Shown: piece after piece, positions 49,970-63,286 of the stretch
How the letters are laid out: each line of letters begins with the position of its first letter
Numbering within the stretch: position 1 is the first letter of the stretch
DNA from: Diphasiastrum complanatum
Lineage: Eukaryota > Streptophyta > Lycopodiopsida > Lycopodiales > Lycopodiaceae
Reading direction: 5' to 3'
Length of the DNA stretch: 64,000 nucleotides
NCBI GenBank assembly: GCA_029204225.1
Contig: MU832259.1
Coordinates: 16,514-80,513 of the forward strand
Made by a program: the position numbers and the translations under genes
The notes under the pieces: generated by a model
What the model was told of the DNA's origin: nothing
Databases searched by the model: none
Seen by the model: the letters and a program-made list of their open reading frames with translations, nothing else

Positions 49970-52907
49970 CTTCTGGGTTTCAGTGTTCGGTAAAAGCGCC
50001 AGTTGTAAGGCCGCTTGAGACCTTTTAATTTGGCACACAGCCGAGGGTCGTATCCCGGGACGCCGGCGGTATGCCGTCGGGACCGTTCGGTCCGTGGCGC
50101 CAGCGGTATGCTGTCGGGACCATTTGGTCCAGGAAGTGGTTGTCTCCATATCTGTCGCGGCTTGTGGTTCGGAGTGTTCCTTGCATGAACGTGAATGGGC
50201 TAAGCTCTCGGGGAACGGGCTCTAACCTGTCGGCTGAGTTGGACGGCTTGCTCGGGTGGAAGTTACCTGTTTATGGCTGTCCAGTCTGGCGTGGCGCCAG
50301 GTTGGCTTCCAGCGCTCGTGACGAAGCTTTCGGTTGGTTAAGTCTGATGTAAGTCAAACCACTTGCTTGGAATGGATGTTGCTCGTTTGTAAGGAAGCTT
50401 CGAGTTGGTTAAGTTTGATGTATGTCGGGCGACTTGCTAGGAGGAGAGTCACCCAAATCGGGACTCCCGATCTGGCACGGCGCCAGGTTGGATCTCAATG
50501 TTGGTTTCTGAACTTCCAGCTGCTTAAGTTTGATCGTTGTCGGCGAGATGGCTCCTTGTATGTCAAGTGGATTTGGACGGCAAGAGTTGAAGGCTGGGAA
50601 GCTAAGTCGTGGCTACCGGCTCCCTTTGGGATGCCTGCGCTACATGTGGTATAAGAGCCGACTGGCCCGTCAGCTATGTGGATGTCACGGGGATGGCCAT
50701 TGTTTGGGGTTCATCGGGACGATCGTTGTGCAAGGTGCTGCCCACGGTGTAAGCACGGGTGCGTCCACGTTGGGGCTGAGCCTCCGACTTGTGGCGTGCC
50801 AGCTTCAATGTTAATAAAAAGTGGCCAGTAAATTGACTAATGTGCCAAGTAGCTCAAATGATTAGTTAATTTCTGGGAGACACCTTTACTTTAACCTGAC
50901 ATCTGATGAGGACATCAGATTTTATAAAGGTCGGGTGGATGTCGTAAAGTTACGCCTACAAGCTTTACTTCCGGCGCCGGCGGCGCCAACATTGTCCCCG
51001 GCGCCAGCAGCACCCCAGCCGCTCCCGGCGCCACTGCGACCAGAATACAGCCGGCGCCAAGTCCCTATGGCTGAAAATCTTTGATCGGTTTTAGCGAAGT
51101 CCAGAGAGCTCAGATCGATGTGCAATCGCCTCACACGATCTAGGCATGATTAAAGGAAGCTCAGTAAACTCTAGAGAGAGAGAAAACGTGCTTTTACCAG
51201 CCTGGGTAGAGTACTTGGTATGAGGGGAGGTGGCGAATCCCACCAAAAGTATAGGGGAGTGCGGGTTGCGACTCAGGGCGAGCTCCAACCCAGTGTCAGC
51301 CTCCCTTGCTGGAATGTTGTCCTGGCACTTGCCTTGGCATGCCAGCGCCCCGGAGACTCGGGTCGGTCACACACTCGAAATGTAACCTTCTCAGATTTAT
51401 CAATAAAGTGGCATTTTCCTCAAGCTGACTCTGATCACCTTCTGGGTTTCAGTGTTCGGTAAAAGCGCCAGTTGTAAGGCCGCTTGAGACCTTTTAATTT
51501 GGCACACAGCCGAGGGTCGTATCCCGGGACGCCGGCGGTATGCCGTCGGGACCGTTCGGTCCGTGGCGCCAGCGGTATGCTGTCGGGACCATTTGGTCCA
51601 GGAAGTGGTTGTCTCCATATCTGTCGCGGCTTGTGGTTCGGAGTGTTCCTTGCATGAACGTGAATGGGCTAAGCTCTCGGGGAACGGGCTCTAACCTGTC
51701 GGCTGAGTTGGACGGCTTGCTCGGGTGGAAGTTACCTGTTTATGGCTGTCCAGTCTGGCGTGGCGCCAGGTTGGCTTCCAGCGCTCGTGACGAAGCTTTC
51801 GGTTGGTTAAGTCTGATGTAAGTCAAACCACTTGCTTGGAATGGATGTTGCTCGTTTGTAAGGAAGCTTCGAGTTGGTTAAGTTTGATGTATGTCGGGCG
51901 ACTTGCTAGGAGGAGAGTCACCCAAATCGGGACTCCCGATCTGGCACGGCGCCAGGTTGGATCTCAATGTTGGTTTCTGAACTTCCAGCTGCTTAAGTTT
52001 GATCGTTGTCGGCGAGATGGCTCCTTGTATGTCAAGTGGATTTGGACGGCAAGAGTTGAAGGCTGGGAAGCTAAGTCGTGGCTACCGGCTCCCTTTGGGA
52101 TGCCTGCGCTACATGTGGTATAAGAGCCGACTGGCCCGTCAGCTATGTGGATGTCACGGGGATGGCCATTGTTTGGGGTTCATCGGGACGATCGTTGTGC
52201 AAGGTGCTGCCCACGGTGTAAGCACGGGTGCGTCCACGTTGGGGCTGAGCCTCCGACTTGTGGCGTGCCAGCTTCAATGTTAATAAAAAGTGGCCAGTAA
52301 ATTGACTAATGTGCCAAGTAGCTCAAATGATTAGTTAATTTCTGGGAGACACCTTTACTTTAACCTGACATCTGATGAGGACATCAGATTTTATAAAGGT
52401 CGGGTGGATGTCGTAAAGTTACGCCTACAAGCTTTACTTCCGGCGCCGGCGGCGCCAACATTGTCCCCGGCGCCAGCAGCACCCCAGCCGCTCCCGGCGC
52501 CACTGCGACCAGAATACAGCCGGCGCCAAGTCCCTATGGCTGAAAATCTTTGATCGGTTTTAGCGAAGTCCAGAGAGCTCAGATCGATGTGCAATCGCCT
52601 CACACGATCTAGGCATGATTAAAGGAAGCTCAGTAAACTCTAGAGAGAGAGAAAACGTGCTTTTACCAGCCTGGGTAGAGTACTTGGTATGAGGGGAGGT
52701 GGCGAATCCCACCAAAAGTATAGGGGAGTGCGGGTTGCGACTCAGGGCGAGCTCCAACCCAGTGTCAGCCTCCCTTGCTGGAATGTTGTCCTGGCACTTG
52801 CCTTGGCATGCCAGCGCCCCGGAGACTCGGGTCGGTCACACACTCGAAATGTAACCTTCTCAGATTTATCAATAAAGTGGCATTTTCCTCAAGCTGACTC
52901 TGATCAC
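49970..52907 (+). repeat. Units 35-36, right haplotype (G357, C42, A deletion)
   Basis: Two 1469-bp units starting at 49970 and 51439. They begin an unbroken run of C42 that reaches the right edge of the window. Confidence 0.97.
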
Positions 52908-54377
52908 CTTCTGGGTTTCAGTGTTCGGTAAAAGCGCCAGTTGTAAGGCCGCTTGAGACCTTTTAATTTGGCACACAGCCGAGGGTCGTATCCCGGGACG
53001 CCGGCGGTATGCCGTCGGGACCGTTCGGTCCGTGGCGCCAGCGGTATGCTGTCGGGACCATTTGGTCCAGGAAGTGGTTGTCTCCATATCTGTCGCGGCT
53101 TGTGGTTCGGAGTGTTCCTTGCATGAACGTGAATGGGCTAAGCTCTCGGGGAACGGGCTCTAACCTGTCGGCTGAGTTGGACGGCTTGCTCGGGTGGAAG
53201 TTACCTGTTTATGGCTGTCCAGTCTGGCGTGGCGCCAGGTTGGCTTCCAGCGCTCGTGACGAAGCTTTCGGTTGGTTAAGTCTGATGTAAGTCAAACCAC
53301 TTGCTTGGAATGGATGTTGCTCGTTTGTAAGGAAGCTTCGAGTTGGTTAAGTTTGATGTATGTCGGGCGACTTGCTAGGAGGAGAGTCACCCAAATCGGG
53401 ACTCCCGATCTGGCACGGCGCCAGGTTGGATCTCAATGTTGGTTTCTGAACTTCCAGCTGCTTAAGTTTGATCGTTGTCGGCGAGATGGCTCCTTGTATG
53501 TCAAGTGGATTTGGACGGCAAGAGTTGAAGGCTGGGAAGCTAAGTCGTGGCTACCGGCTCCCTTTGGGATGCCTGCGCTACATGTGGTATAAGAGCCGAC
53601 TGGCCCGTCAGCTATGTGGATGTCACGGGGATGGCCATTGTTTGGGGTTCATCGGGACGATCGTTGTGCAAGGTGCTGCCCACGGTGTAAGCACGGGTGC
53701 GTCCACGTTGGGGCTGAGCCTCCGACTTGTGGCGTGCCAGCTTCAATGTTAATAAAAAGTGGCCAGTAAATTGACTAATGTGCCAAGTAGCTCAAATGAT
53801 TAGTTAATTTCTGGGAGACACCTTTACTTTAACCTGACATCTGATGAGGACATCAGATTTTATAAAGGTCGGGTGGATGTCGTAAAGTTACGCCTACAAG
53901 CTTTACTTCCGGCGCCGGCGGCGCCAACATTGTCCCCGGCGCCAGCAGCACCCCAGCCGCTCCCGGCGCCACTGCGACCAGAATACAGCCGGCGCCAAGT
54001 CCCTATGGCTGAAAATCTTTGATCGGTTTTAGCGAAGTCCAGAGAGCTCAGATCGATGTGCAATCGCCTCACACGATCTAGGCATGATTAAAGGAAGCTC
54101 AGTAAACTCTAGAGAGAGAGAAAACGTGCTTTTACCAGCCTGGGTAGAGTACTTGGTATGAGGGGAGGTGGCGAATCCCACCAAAAGTATAGGGGAGTGC
54201 GGGTTGCGACTCAGGGCGAGCTCCAACCCAGTGTCAGCCTCCCTTGCTGGAATGTTGTCCTGGCACTTGCCTTGGCATGCCAGCGCCCCGGAGACTCGGG
54301 TCGGTCCACACACTCGAAATGTAACCTTCTCAGATTTATCAATAAAGTGGCATTTTCCTCAAGCTGACTCTGATCAC
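52908..54377 (+). repeat. Unit 37, right haplotype with a private C insertion
   Basis: Reads TCGGTCCACACAC at 54301-54313, where other units read TCGGTCACACAC. The extra C offsets the A deletion, giving 1470 bp. It is the only single-unit private variant I find in units 1-40. Confidence 0.95.
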
Positions 54378-57315
54378 CTTCTGGGTTTCAGTGTTCGGTA
54401 AAAGCGCCAGTTGTAAGGCCGCTTGAGACCTTTTAATTTGGCACACAGCCGAGGGTCGTATCCCGGGACGCCGGCGGTATGCCGTCGGGACCGTTCGGTC
54501 CGTGGCGCCAGCGGTATGCTGTCGGGACCATTTGGTCCAGGAAGTGGTTGTCTCCATATCTGTCGCGGCTTGTGGTTCGGAGTGTTCCTTGCATGAACGT
54601 GAATGGGCTAAGCTCTCGGGGAACGGGCTCTAACCTGTCGGCTGAGTTGGACGGCTTGCTCGGGTGGAAGTTACCTGTTTATGGCTGTCCAGTCTGGCGT
54701 GGCGCCAGGTTGGCTTCCAGCGCTCGTGACGAAGCTTTCGGTTGGTTAAGTCTGATGTAAGTCAAACCACTTGCTTGGAATGGATGTTGCTCGTTTGTAA
54801 GGAAGCTTCGAGTTGGTTAAGTTTGATGTATGTCGGGCGACTTGCTAGGAGGAGAGTCACCCAAATCGGGACTCCCGATCTGGCACGGCGCCAGGTTGGA
54901 TCTCAATGTTGGTTTCTGAACTTCCAGCTGCTTAAGTTTGATCGTTGTCGGCGAGATGGCTCCTTGTATGTCAAGTGGATTTGGACGGCAAGAGTTGAAG
55001 GCTGGGAAGCTAAGTCGTGGCTACCGGCTCCCTTTGGGATGCCTGCGCTACATGTGGTATAAGAGCCGACTGGCCCGTCAGCTATGTGGATGTCACGGGG
55101 ATGGCCATTGTTTGGGGTTCATCGGGACGATCGTTGTGCAAGGTGCTGCCCACGGTGTAAGCACGGGTGCGTCCACGTTGGGGCTGAGCCTCCGACTTGT
55201 GGCGTGCCAGCTTCAATGTTAATAAAAAGTGGCCAGTAAATTGACTAATGTGCCAAGTAGCTCAAATGATTAGTTAATTTCTGGGAGACACCTTTACTTT
55301 AACCTGACATCTGATGAGGACATCAGATTTTATAAAGGTCGGGTGGATGTCGTAAAGTTACGCCTACAAGCTTTACTTCCGGCGCCGGCGGCGCCAACAT
55401 TGTCCCCGGCGCCAGCAGCACCCCAGCCGCTCCCGGCGCCACTGCGACCAGAATACAGCCGGCGCCAAGTCCCTATGGCTGAAAATCTTTGATCGGTTTT
55501 AGCGAAGTCCAGAGAGCTCAGATCGATGTGCAATCGCCTCACACGATCTAGGCATGATTAAAGGAAGCTCAGTAAACTCTAGAGAGAGAGAAAACGTGCT
55601 TTTACCAGCCTGGGTAGAGTACTTGGTATGAGGGGAGGTGGCGAATCCCACCAAAAGTATAGGGGAGTGCGGGTTGCGACTCAGGGCGAGCTCCAACCCA
55701 GTGTCAGCCTCCCTTGCTGGAATGTTGTCCTGGCACTTGCCTTGGCATGCCAGCGCCCCGGAGACTCGGGTCGGTCACACACTCGAAATGTAACCTTCTC
55801 AGATTTATCAATAAAGTGGCATTTTCCTCAAGCTGACTCTGATCACCTTCTGGGTTTCAGTGTTCGGTAAAAGCGCCAGTTGTAAGGCCGCTTGAGACCT
55901 TTTAATTTGGCACACAGCCGAGGGTCGTATCCCGGGACGCCGGCGGTATGCCGTCGGGACCGTTCGGTCCGTGGCGCCAGCGGTATGCTGTCGGGACCAT
56001 TTGGTCCAGGAAGTGGTTGTCTCCATATCTGTCGCGGCTTGTGGTTCGGAGTGTTCCTTGCATGAACGTGAATGGGCTAAGCTCTCGGGGAACGGGCTCT
56101 AACCTGTCGGCTGAGTTGGACGGCTTGCTCGGGTGGAAGTTACCTGTTTATGGCTGTCCAGTCTGGCGTGGCGCCAGGTTGGCTTCCAGCGCTCGTGACG
56201 AAGCTTTCGGTTGGTTAAGTCTGATGTAAGTCAAACCACTTGCTTGGAATGGATGTTGCTCGTTTGTAAGGAAGCTTCGAGTTGGTTAAGTTTGATGTAT
56301 GTCGGGCGACTTGCTAGGAGGAGAGTCACCCAAATCGGGACTCCCGATCTGGCACGGCGCCAGGTTGGATCTCAATGTTGGTTTCTGAACTTCCAGCTGC
56401 TTAAGTTTGATCGTTGTCGGCGAGATGGCTCCTTGTATGTCAAGTGGATTTGGACGGCAAGAGTTGAAGGCTGGGAAGCTAAGTCGTGGCTACCGGCTCC
56501 CTTTGGGATGCCTGCGCTACATGTGGTATAAGAGCCGACTGGCCCGTCAGCTATGTGGATGTCACGGGGATGGCCATTGTTTGGGGTTCATCGGGACGAT
56601 CGTTGTGCAAGGTGCTGCCCACGGTGTAAGCACGGGTGCGTCCACGTTGGGGCTGAGCCTCCGACTTGTGGCGTGCCAGCTTCAATGTTAATAAAAAGTG
56701 GCCAGTAAATTGACTAATGTGCCAAGTAGCTCAAATGATTAGTTAATTTCTGGGAGACACCTTTACTTTAACCTGACATCTGATGAGGACATCAGATTTT
56801 ATAAAGGTCGGGTGGATGTCGTAAAGTTACGCCTACAAGCTTTACTTCCGGCGCCGGCGGCGCCAACATTGTCCCCGGCGCCAGCAGCACCCCAGCCGCT
56901 CCCGGCGCCACTGCGACCAGAATACAGCCGGCGCCAAGTCCCTATGGCTGAAAATCTTTGATCGGTTTTAGCGAAGTCCAGAGAGCTCAGATCGATGTGC
57001 AATCGCCTCACACGATCTAGGCATGATTAAAGGAAGCTCAGTAAACTCTAGAGAGAGAGAAAACGTGCTTTTACCAGCCTGGGTAGAGTACTTGGTATGA
57101 GGGGAGGTGGCGAATCCCACCAAAAGTATAGGGGAGTGCGGGTTGCGACTCAGGGCGAGCTCCAACCCAGTGTCAGCCTCCCTTGCTGGAATGTTGTCCT
57201 GGCACTTGCCTTGGCATGCCAGCGCCCCGGAGACTCGGGTCGGTCACACACTCGAAATGTAACCTTCTCAGATTTATCAATAAAGTGGCATTTTCCTCAA
57301 GCTGACTCTGATCAC
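54378..57315 (+). repeat. Units 38-39, right haplotype (G357, C42, A deletion)
   Basis: Two 1469-bp units starting at 54378 and 55847, identical by eye to units 35-36. Confidence 0.97.
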
Positions 57316-58784
57316 CTTCTGGGTTTCAGTGTTCGGTAAAAGCGCCAGTTGTAAGGCCGCTTGAGACCTTTTAATTTGGCACACAGCCGAGGGTCGTATC
57401 CCGGGACGCCGGCGGTATGCCGTCGGGACCGTTCGGTCCGTGGCGCCAGCGGTATGCTGTCGGGACCATTTGGTCCAGGAAGTGGTTGTCTCCATATCTG
57501 TCGCGGCTTGTGGTTCGGAGTGTTCCTTGCATGAACGTGAATGGGCTAAGCTCTCGGGGAACGGGCTCTAACCTGTCGGCTGAGTTGGACGGCTTGCTCG
57601 GGTGGAAGTTACCTGTTTATGGCTGTCCAGTCTGGCGTGGCGCCAGGTTGGCTTCCAGCGCTCGTGACGAAGCTTTCGGTTGGTTAAGTCTGATGTAAGT
57701 CAAACCACTTGCTTGGAATGGATGTTGCTCGTTTGTAAGGAAGCTTCGAGTTGGTTAAGTTTGATGTATGTCGGGCGACTTGCTAGGAGGAGAGTCACCC
57801 AAATCGGGACTCCCGATCTGGCACGGCGCCAGGTTGGATCTCAATGTTGGTTTCTGAACTTCCAGCTGCTTAAGTTTGATCGTTGTCGGCGAGATGGCTC
57901 CTTGTATGTCAAGTGGATTTGGACGGCAAGAGTTGAAGGCTGGGAAGCTAAGTCGTGGCTACCGGCTCCCTTTGGGATGCCTGCGCTACATGTGGTATAA
58001 GAGCCGACTGGCCCGTCAGCTATGTGGATGTCACGGGGATGGCCATTGTTTGGGGTTCATCGGGACGATCGTTGTGCAAGGTGCTGCCCACGGTGTAAGC
58101 ACGGGTGCGTCCACGTTGGGGCTGAGCCTCCGACTTGTGGCGTGCCAGCTTCAATGTTAATAAAAAGTGGCCAGTAAATTGACTAATGTGCCAAGTAGCT
58201 CAAATGATTAGTTAATTTCTGGGAGACACCTTTACTTTAACCTGACATCTGATGAGGACATCAGATTTTATAAAGGTCGGGTGGATGTCGTAAAGTTACG
58301 CCTACAAGCTTTACTTCCGGCGCCGGCGGCGCCAACATTGTCCCCGGCGCCAGCAGCACCCCAGCCGCTCCCGGCGCCACTGCGACCAGAATACAGCCGG
58401 CGCCAAGTCCCTATGGCTGAAAATCTTTGATCGGTTTTAGCGAAGTCCAGAGAGCTCAGATCGATGTGCAATCGCCTCACACGATCTAGGCATGATTAAA
58501 GGAAGCTCAGTAAACTCTAGAGAGAGAGAAAACGTGCTTTTACCAGCCTGGGTAGAGTACTTGGTATGAGGGGAGGTGGCGAATCCCACCAAAAGTATAG
58601 GGGAGTGCGGGTTGCGACTCAGGGCGAGCTCCAACCCAGTGTCAGCCTCCCTTGCTGGAATGTTGTCCTGGCACTTGCCTTGGCATGCCAGCGCCCCGGA
58701 GACTCGGGTCGGCCACACACTCGAAATGTAACCTTCTCAGATTTATCAATAAAGTGGCATTTTCCTCAAGCTGACTCTGATCAC
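57316..58784 (+). repeat. Unit 40, right haplotype plus T1398C
   Basis: Reads GGCCACACAC at 58711-58720 instead of GGTCACACAC. The same C is readable at the end of unit 43 and is compatible with units 41-42, so it looks like a newer variant spreading on the C42/deletion background. This is the last fully clean unit. Confidence 0.96.
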
Positions 58785-60268
58785 CTTCTGGGTTTCAGTG
58801 TTCGGTAAAAGCGCCAGTTGTAAGGCCGCTTGAGACCTTTTAATTTGGCACACAGCCGAGGGTCGTATCCCGGGACGCCGGCGGTATGCCGTCGGGACCG
58901 TTCGGTCCGTGGCGCCAGCGGTATGCTGTCGGGACCATTTGGTCCAGGAAGTGGTTGTCTCCATATCTGTCGCGGCTTGTGGTTCGGAGTGTTCCTTGCA
59001 TGAACGTGAATGGGCTAAGCTCTCGGGGAACGGGCTCTAACCTGTCGGCTGAGTTGGACGGCTTGCTCGGGTGGAAGTTACCTGTTTATGGCTGTCCAGT
59101 CTGGCGTGGCGCCAGGTTGGCTTCCAGCGCTCGTGACGAAGCTTTCGGTTGGTTAAGTCTGATGTAAGTCAAACCACTTGCTTGGAATGGATGTTGCTCG
59201 TTTGTAAGGAAGCTTCGAGTTGGTTAAGTTTGATGTATGTCGGGCGACTTGCTAGGAGGAGAGTCACCCAAATCGGGACTCCCGATCTGGCACGGCGCCA
59301 GGTTGGATCTCAATGTTGGTTTTCTGAACTTCCAGCTGCTTAAGTTTGATCGTTGTCGGCGAGATGGCTCCTTGTATGTCAAGTGGATTTGGACGGCAAG
59401 AGTTGAAGGCTGGGAAGCTAAGTCGTGGCTACCGGCTCCCTTTGGGATGCCTGCGCTACATGTGGTATAAGAGCCGACTGGCCCGTCAGCTATGTGGATG
59501 TCACGGGGATGGCCATTGTTTGGGGTTCATCGGGACGATCGTTGTGCAAGGTGCTGCCCACGGTGTAAGCACGGGTGCGTCCACGTTGGGCTGAGCCTCC
59601 GACTTGTGGCGTGCCAGCTTCAATGTTAATAAAAAGTGGCCAGTAAATTGGACTAATGTGCCAAGTAGCTCAAAAATGATTAGGTAATTTCTGGGAGACA
59701 CCTTACTTTAACCTGACATCTGATCGAGGACATCAGAGTTTTATAAAGGTCGGTGTGGATGTCGTAAAGTTACGCCTACAAGCTTTACTTCCGGCGCCGG
59801 CGAGCGCCAACATTGTCCCCGCGCCAGCAGCACCCCAGCCTGACTCCCGGCGCCACTTGCGACCAGAATACAGCCGGCGCCAAGTCCTATGGCTGAAAAT
59901 CTTTGATCGGGTTTAGCGAAAGTCCAGAGAGCTCAGATCGATGTGCAATCGCCTCACACGATCTAGGCATGATTAAAGGGAAGCTCAGTAAACTCTAGAG
60001 AGAGAGAAAACGTGCTTTTTACCAGCCTGGGTAGAGTTACTTGGTATGAGGGGAGGGTGGCGAATCCCACAAAAAGTATAGGGGAATGTGCGGGTGCGAC
60101 TCCCAGGGCGAGCTCCAACACCAGTGCTGCCTCCCTTGCTGGATTGTTGTACCTGGCACTTGCTTGGCATGCCAGCGCCCCGGTAGACTCGGGTCGGCAC
60201 ACACTCGAAATGTAACCTTCTCAGATTATCAATAGAAGTGGCATTTTCCTCAAGCTGACTCTGATCAC
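58785..60268 (+). repeat. Unit 41, clean for about 535 bases then indel-rich
   Basis: C42 and G357 are present and the first half matches the consensus. A T is added in the run near 59320, and one- to two-base changes become frequent from about 59590 (a lost G in GTTGGGG, extra A residues near 59674, extra bases near 59725 and 59738, a lost C near 59886). The right end reads TCAATAGAAG, the A deletion plus an inserted G. Length 1484. Confidence 0.9.
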
Positions 60269-61758
60269 CTTCTGGCGTTTCATGTTCGGTAAAAGCGCCA
60301 GTTGTAAGGCCCGCTTGAGACCTTTTAATTGTGGCACACAGCCGAGGGTCGTATCCCGGGACGCCGGCGGTATGCCGCGGGAACCAGTACGGCTCCGTGG
60401 CGCCAGCGGTATGCTGTCGGGGACCATTGGTCCAGGAAGTGGTTGCTCTCATATCTGTCGCGGCTTGTGGTTCGGAGTGTTTCCTTGCATGAACGTGAAT
60501 GGGCTAAGCTCTCGGGGAACGGGCTCTAAACCTGGCGGCTGAGTTGACGGCTTGCTCGGGTGGAAGTTACCTGTTTATGGCTGTCGCTAGTCTGGCGTGG
60601 CGCCAGGTTGGCTTCCAGCGCTCGTGACGAAGCTTTCGGTTGGTTAAGTCTGATGGTAAGTCAAACCACTTGCTTGGAATGGATGTTGCTCTTTGTAAGG
60701 AAGCTTCGAGTTGGTTAAGTTTGATGTATGTCGGGCGACTTGCTAGGAGGAGAGTCACCCAAATCGGGGACTCCCGATCTGGCACGGCGCCAGGTTGGAT
60801 CTCAATGTTGGTTTCTGAACTTCCAGCTGCTTAAGTTTGATCGTTGTCGGCGAGATGGCTCCTTGTATGTCAAGTGGGCTTTGGACGGCAAGAGTTGAAG
60901 GCTGGGAAGCTAAGTCGAGGCTACCGGCTCCCTTTGGGATGCCTGCGCTACATGTGGTATAAGAGCCGACTAGGCCCGTCAGCTATGATGGATGTCACGG
61001 GGATAGGCCATTGTTGGGGGTTCCCAATCGGGACCGATCGTTGTGCAAAGGGTGGCTAGCCCACGGTGTAAGCACCGGGTGCGTCCACGGTTGGGCTGAG
61101 CCCTCCGACTTGAGGCGTGCCAGCTTCAATGTTAATAAAAAAGTGTCCAGTAAATTGAAGTACTGTGCCAAGTAGCTCAAAATGATTAGTTAATTTCTGG
61201 GAGACACCTTTACTTTAACCTGACATCTGATGAGGACATCAGATTTTATAAAGGTCGGGTGGATGTCGTAAAGTTACGCCTACAAGCTTTACTTCCGGCG
61301 CCGGCGGCGCCAACATTGTCCCCGGCGCCAGCAGCACCCCAGCCGCTCCCCCGCCACTGCGACCAGAATACAGCCGGCGCCAAGTCCCTATGGCTGAAAA
61401 TCTTTGATCGGTTTTAGCGAAGTCCAAGAGCTCAGATCGATGTGCAATCGCCTCACACGATCTAGGCATGATTAAAGGAAGCTCATAAACTCTAGAGAGA
61501 GAGAAAACGTGCTTTTACCAGCCTGGGTAGAGTACTTGGTATGAGGGGAGGTGGCGAATCCCACCAAAAGTATAGGGGAGTGCGGTTGCGACTCAGGGCG
61601 AGCTCCAACCCAGTGTCAGCCTCCCTTGCTGGAATGTTGTCCTGGCACTTGCCTTGGCATGCAGCGCCCCGAGAGACTCGGGTCGGCACACACTCGAAAT
61701 GTAACCTTCTCAGATATATCAATAAAGTGGCATTTTCCTCAAGCTGACTCTGATACAC
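60269..61758 (+). repeat. Unit 42, indel-rich, with a clean patch at about 61190-61350
   Basis: Starts with TTCTGGCGTTTCATG in place of TTCTGGGTTTCAGTG. C42, G357 and the A deletion can still be read. Errors are dense near 60370-60430 and 61020-61100. About 160 bases at 61190-61350 match the consensus exactly before a small deletion in the GC-rich block. Length 1490. Confidence 0.9.
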
Positions 61759-63286
61759 CTTCTGGGTTTCAGTGGTTCGGTAAAAGCGCCATTTGTTAAG
61801 GGGCCGCTTGACCTTTTAATTTGGCACACAGCCGAGGGGTCGTTATCCCGGGACGTCGGCGTATGAGTCGGGGACCGTTCGGTCCGTGGCGCCAGCGGTA
61901 TGTTGCTGTCGGGACCATTCGGTCCAGGAAGTGTTGTCTCATATCTGTCGCGGCTTGTGTTCGGAGTGTTCCTTGCATGAACCGTGAATGGGCTAAGCTC
62001 TCGGGGAACGGGCTCTAACCAGTCGGCTGAGTTGTGACGGCTTGCCTCGGAGCTTGGAAGAGTACCCTGTTTATGGCTGTCCAGTCTGGCGTTGCGCCAG
62101 GTTGGCCTTCCAGCGCTCGTAGACGAAGCTTTCGGTTGGTTAAAGTCTGATGTAAGTCAAACCACTTGCTTGGAATGGATGTTGCTCGTTTGTAAGGGGG
62201 GGGAAGCTTTTCGAGTTGGTTAAGGTTTGATGTATGTCGGGCGACTTGCTAGGAGGAGAGTCACCCAAATCGGGACTCCCGATCTGGCACGGCGCCAGGT
62301 TGGATCTCAATGTTGGTTTCTGAACTTCCAGCAGCTCTAAGTTTGATCGTATGTCGGCGAGATGGCTCCTTGTATGTCCATGTGGATTTGGGACCGGACG
62401 GCAAGAGTTTGAAGGCTGGGAAGCTAAGTCCGTGGCTACCGGCCTCCCTTTGGGGATGCCTGCGCTACATTGTGGTATAGAGCCGACTGGCCAGTCAGCT
62501 ATGTGGATGTCACGGGGTATGGCCATTGTTTGGGGTTCTCATACGGGACGATCGTTGTTGCATCGGCTGCTACGCCCTGGTGTAAGCACGGGTGCGTCCC
62601 ACGTTGGGGCTGAGCCTTCCGACTTGTGGCGTGCCAGCTTCAATGTTAATAAAAAAGTGGCCCAGTAAATTTGACTAATGTGCCAAGTAGCTCAATATGA
62701 TTAGTTAATTTCCTGGGAGACACCTTTACTTTAACCTGACATCTGATGAGGACATCAAGTTTATAAAGGTCGGGTGGGATGTCCGTAAAGTTACGCCTAA
62801 CAAGCTTTTACGTTCCGGCGGCCGGCGGGCGCCAACCATTGTCCACCGGCGCCAGCAGTCACCCCAGTCCCGCTCCCAGGCGCCACTGAGTGACCAGAAT
62901 ACAGCCGGCGCCAAGTCCCTATGGCTGAAAATCTTTGATCGTTTTAGCGAGTCCAGAGAGCTCAGATCGATGTGCAATCGCCTCACACGATCTAGGCATG
63001 ATTAAAGGAAGCTCAGTAAACTCTAGAGAGAGAGAAAACGTGCTTTTACCAGCCTGGTAGAGTACTTGGTATGAGGGGAGGTGGCGAATCCCACCAAAAG
63101 TATAGGGGATGCGGGTTGCGACTCAGGGCGAGCTCCAACCCAGTGTCAGCCTCCCTTGCTGGAATGTTGTCCTGGCACTTGCCTTGGCATGCCAGCGCCC
63201 CGGAGACTCGGTCGGCCACACACTCGAAATGTAACCTTCTCAGATTATCAATAAAGTGGCATTTTCCTCAAGCTGACTCTGATCAC
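61759..63286 (+). repeat. Unit 43, the most insertion-rich unit (1528 bp)
   Basis: Net gain of 59 bases over the 1469-bp type, spread as one- and two-base insertions. The largest single change is a run of eight G at 62196-62203 where the consensus has two. C42, G357, the A deletion and C1398 remain readable, so the unit belongs to the right-domain haplotype despite the noise. Confidence 0.9.
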
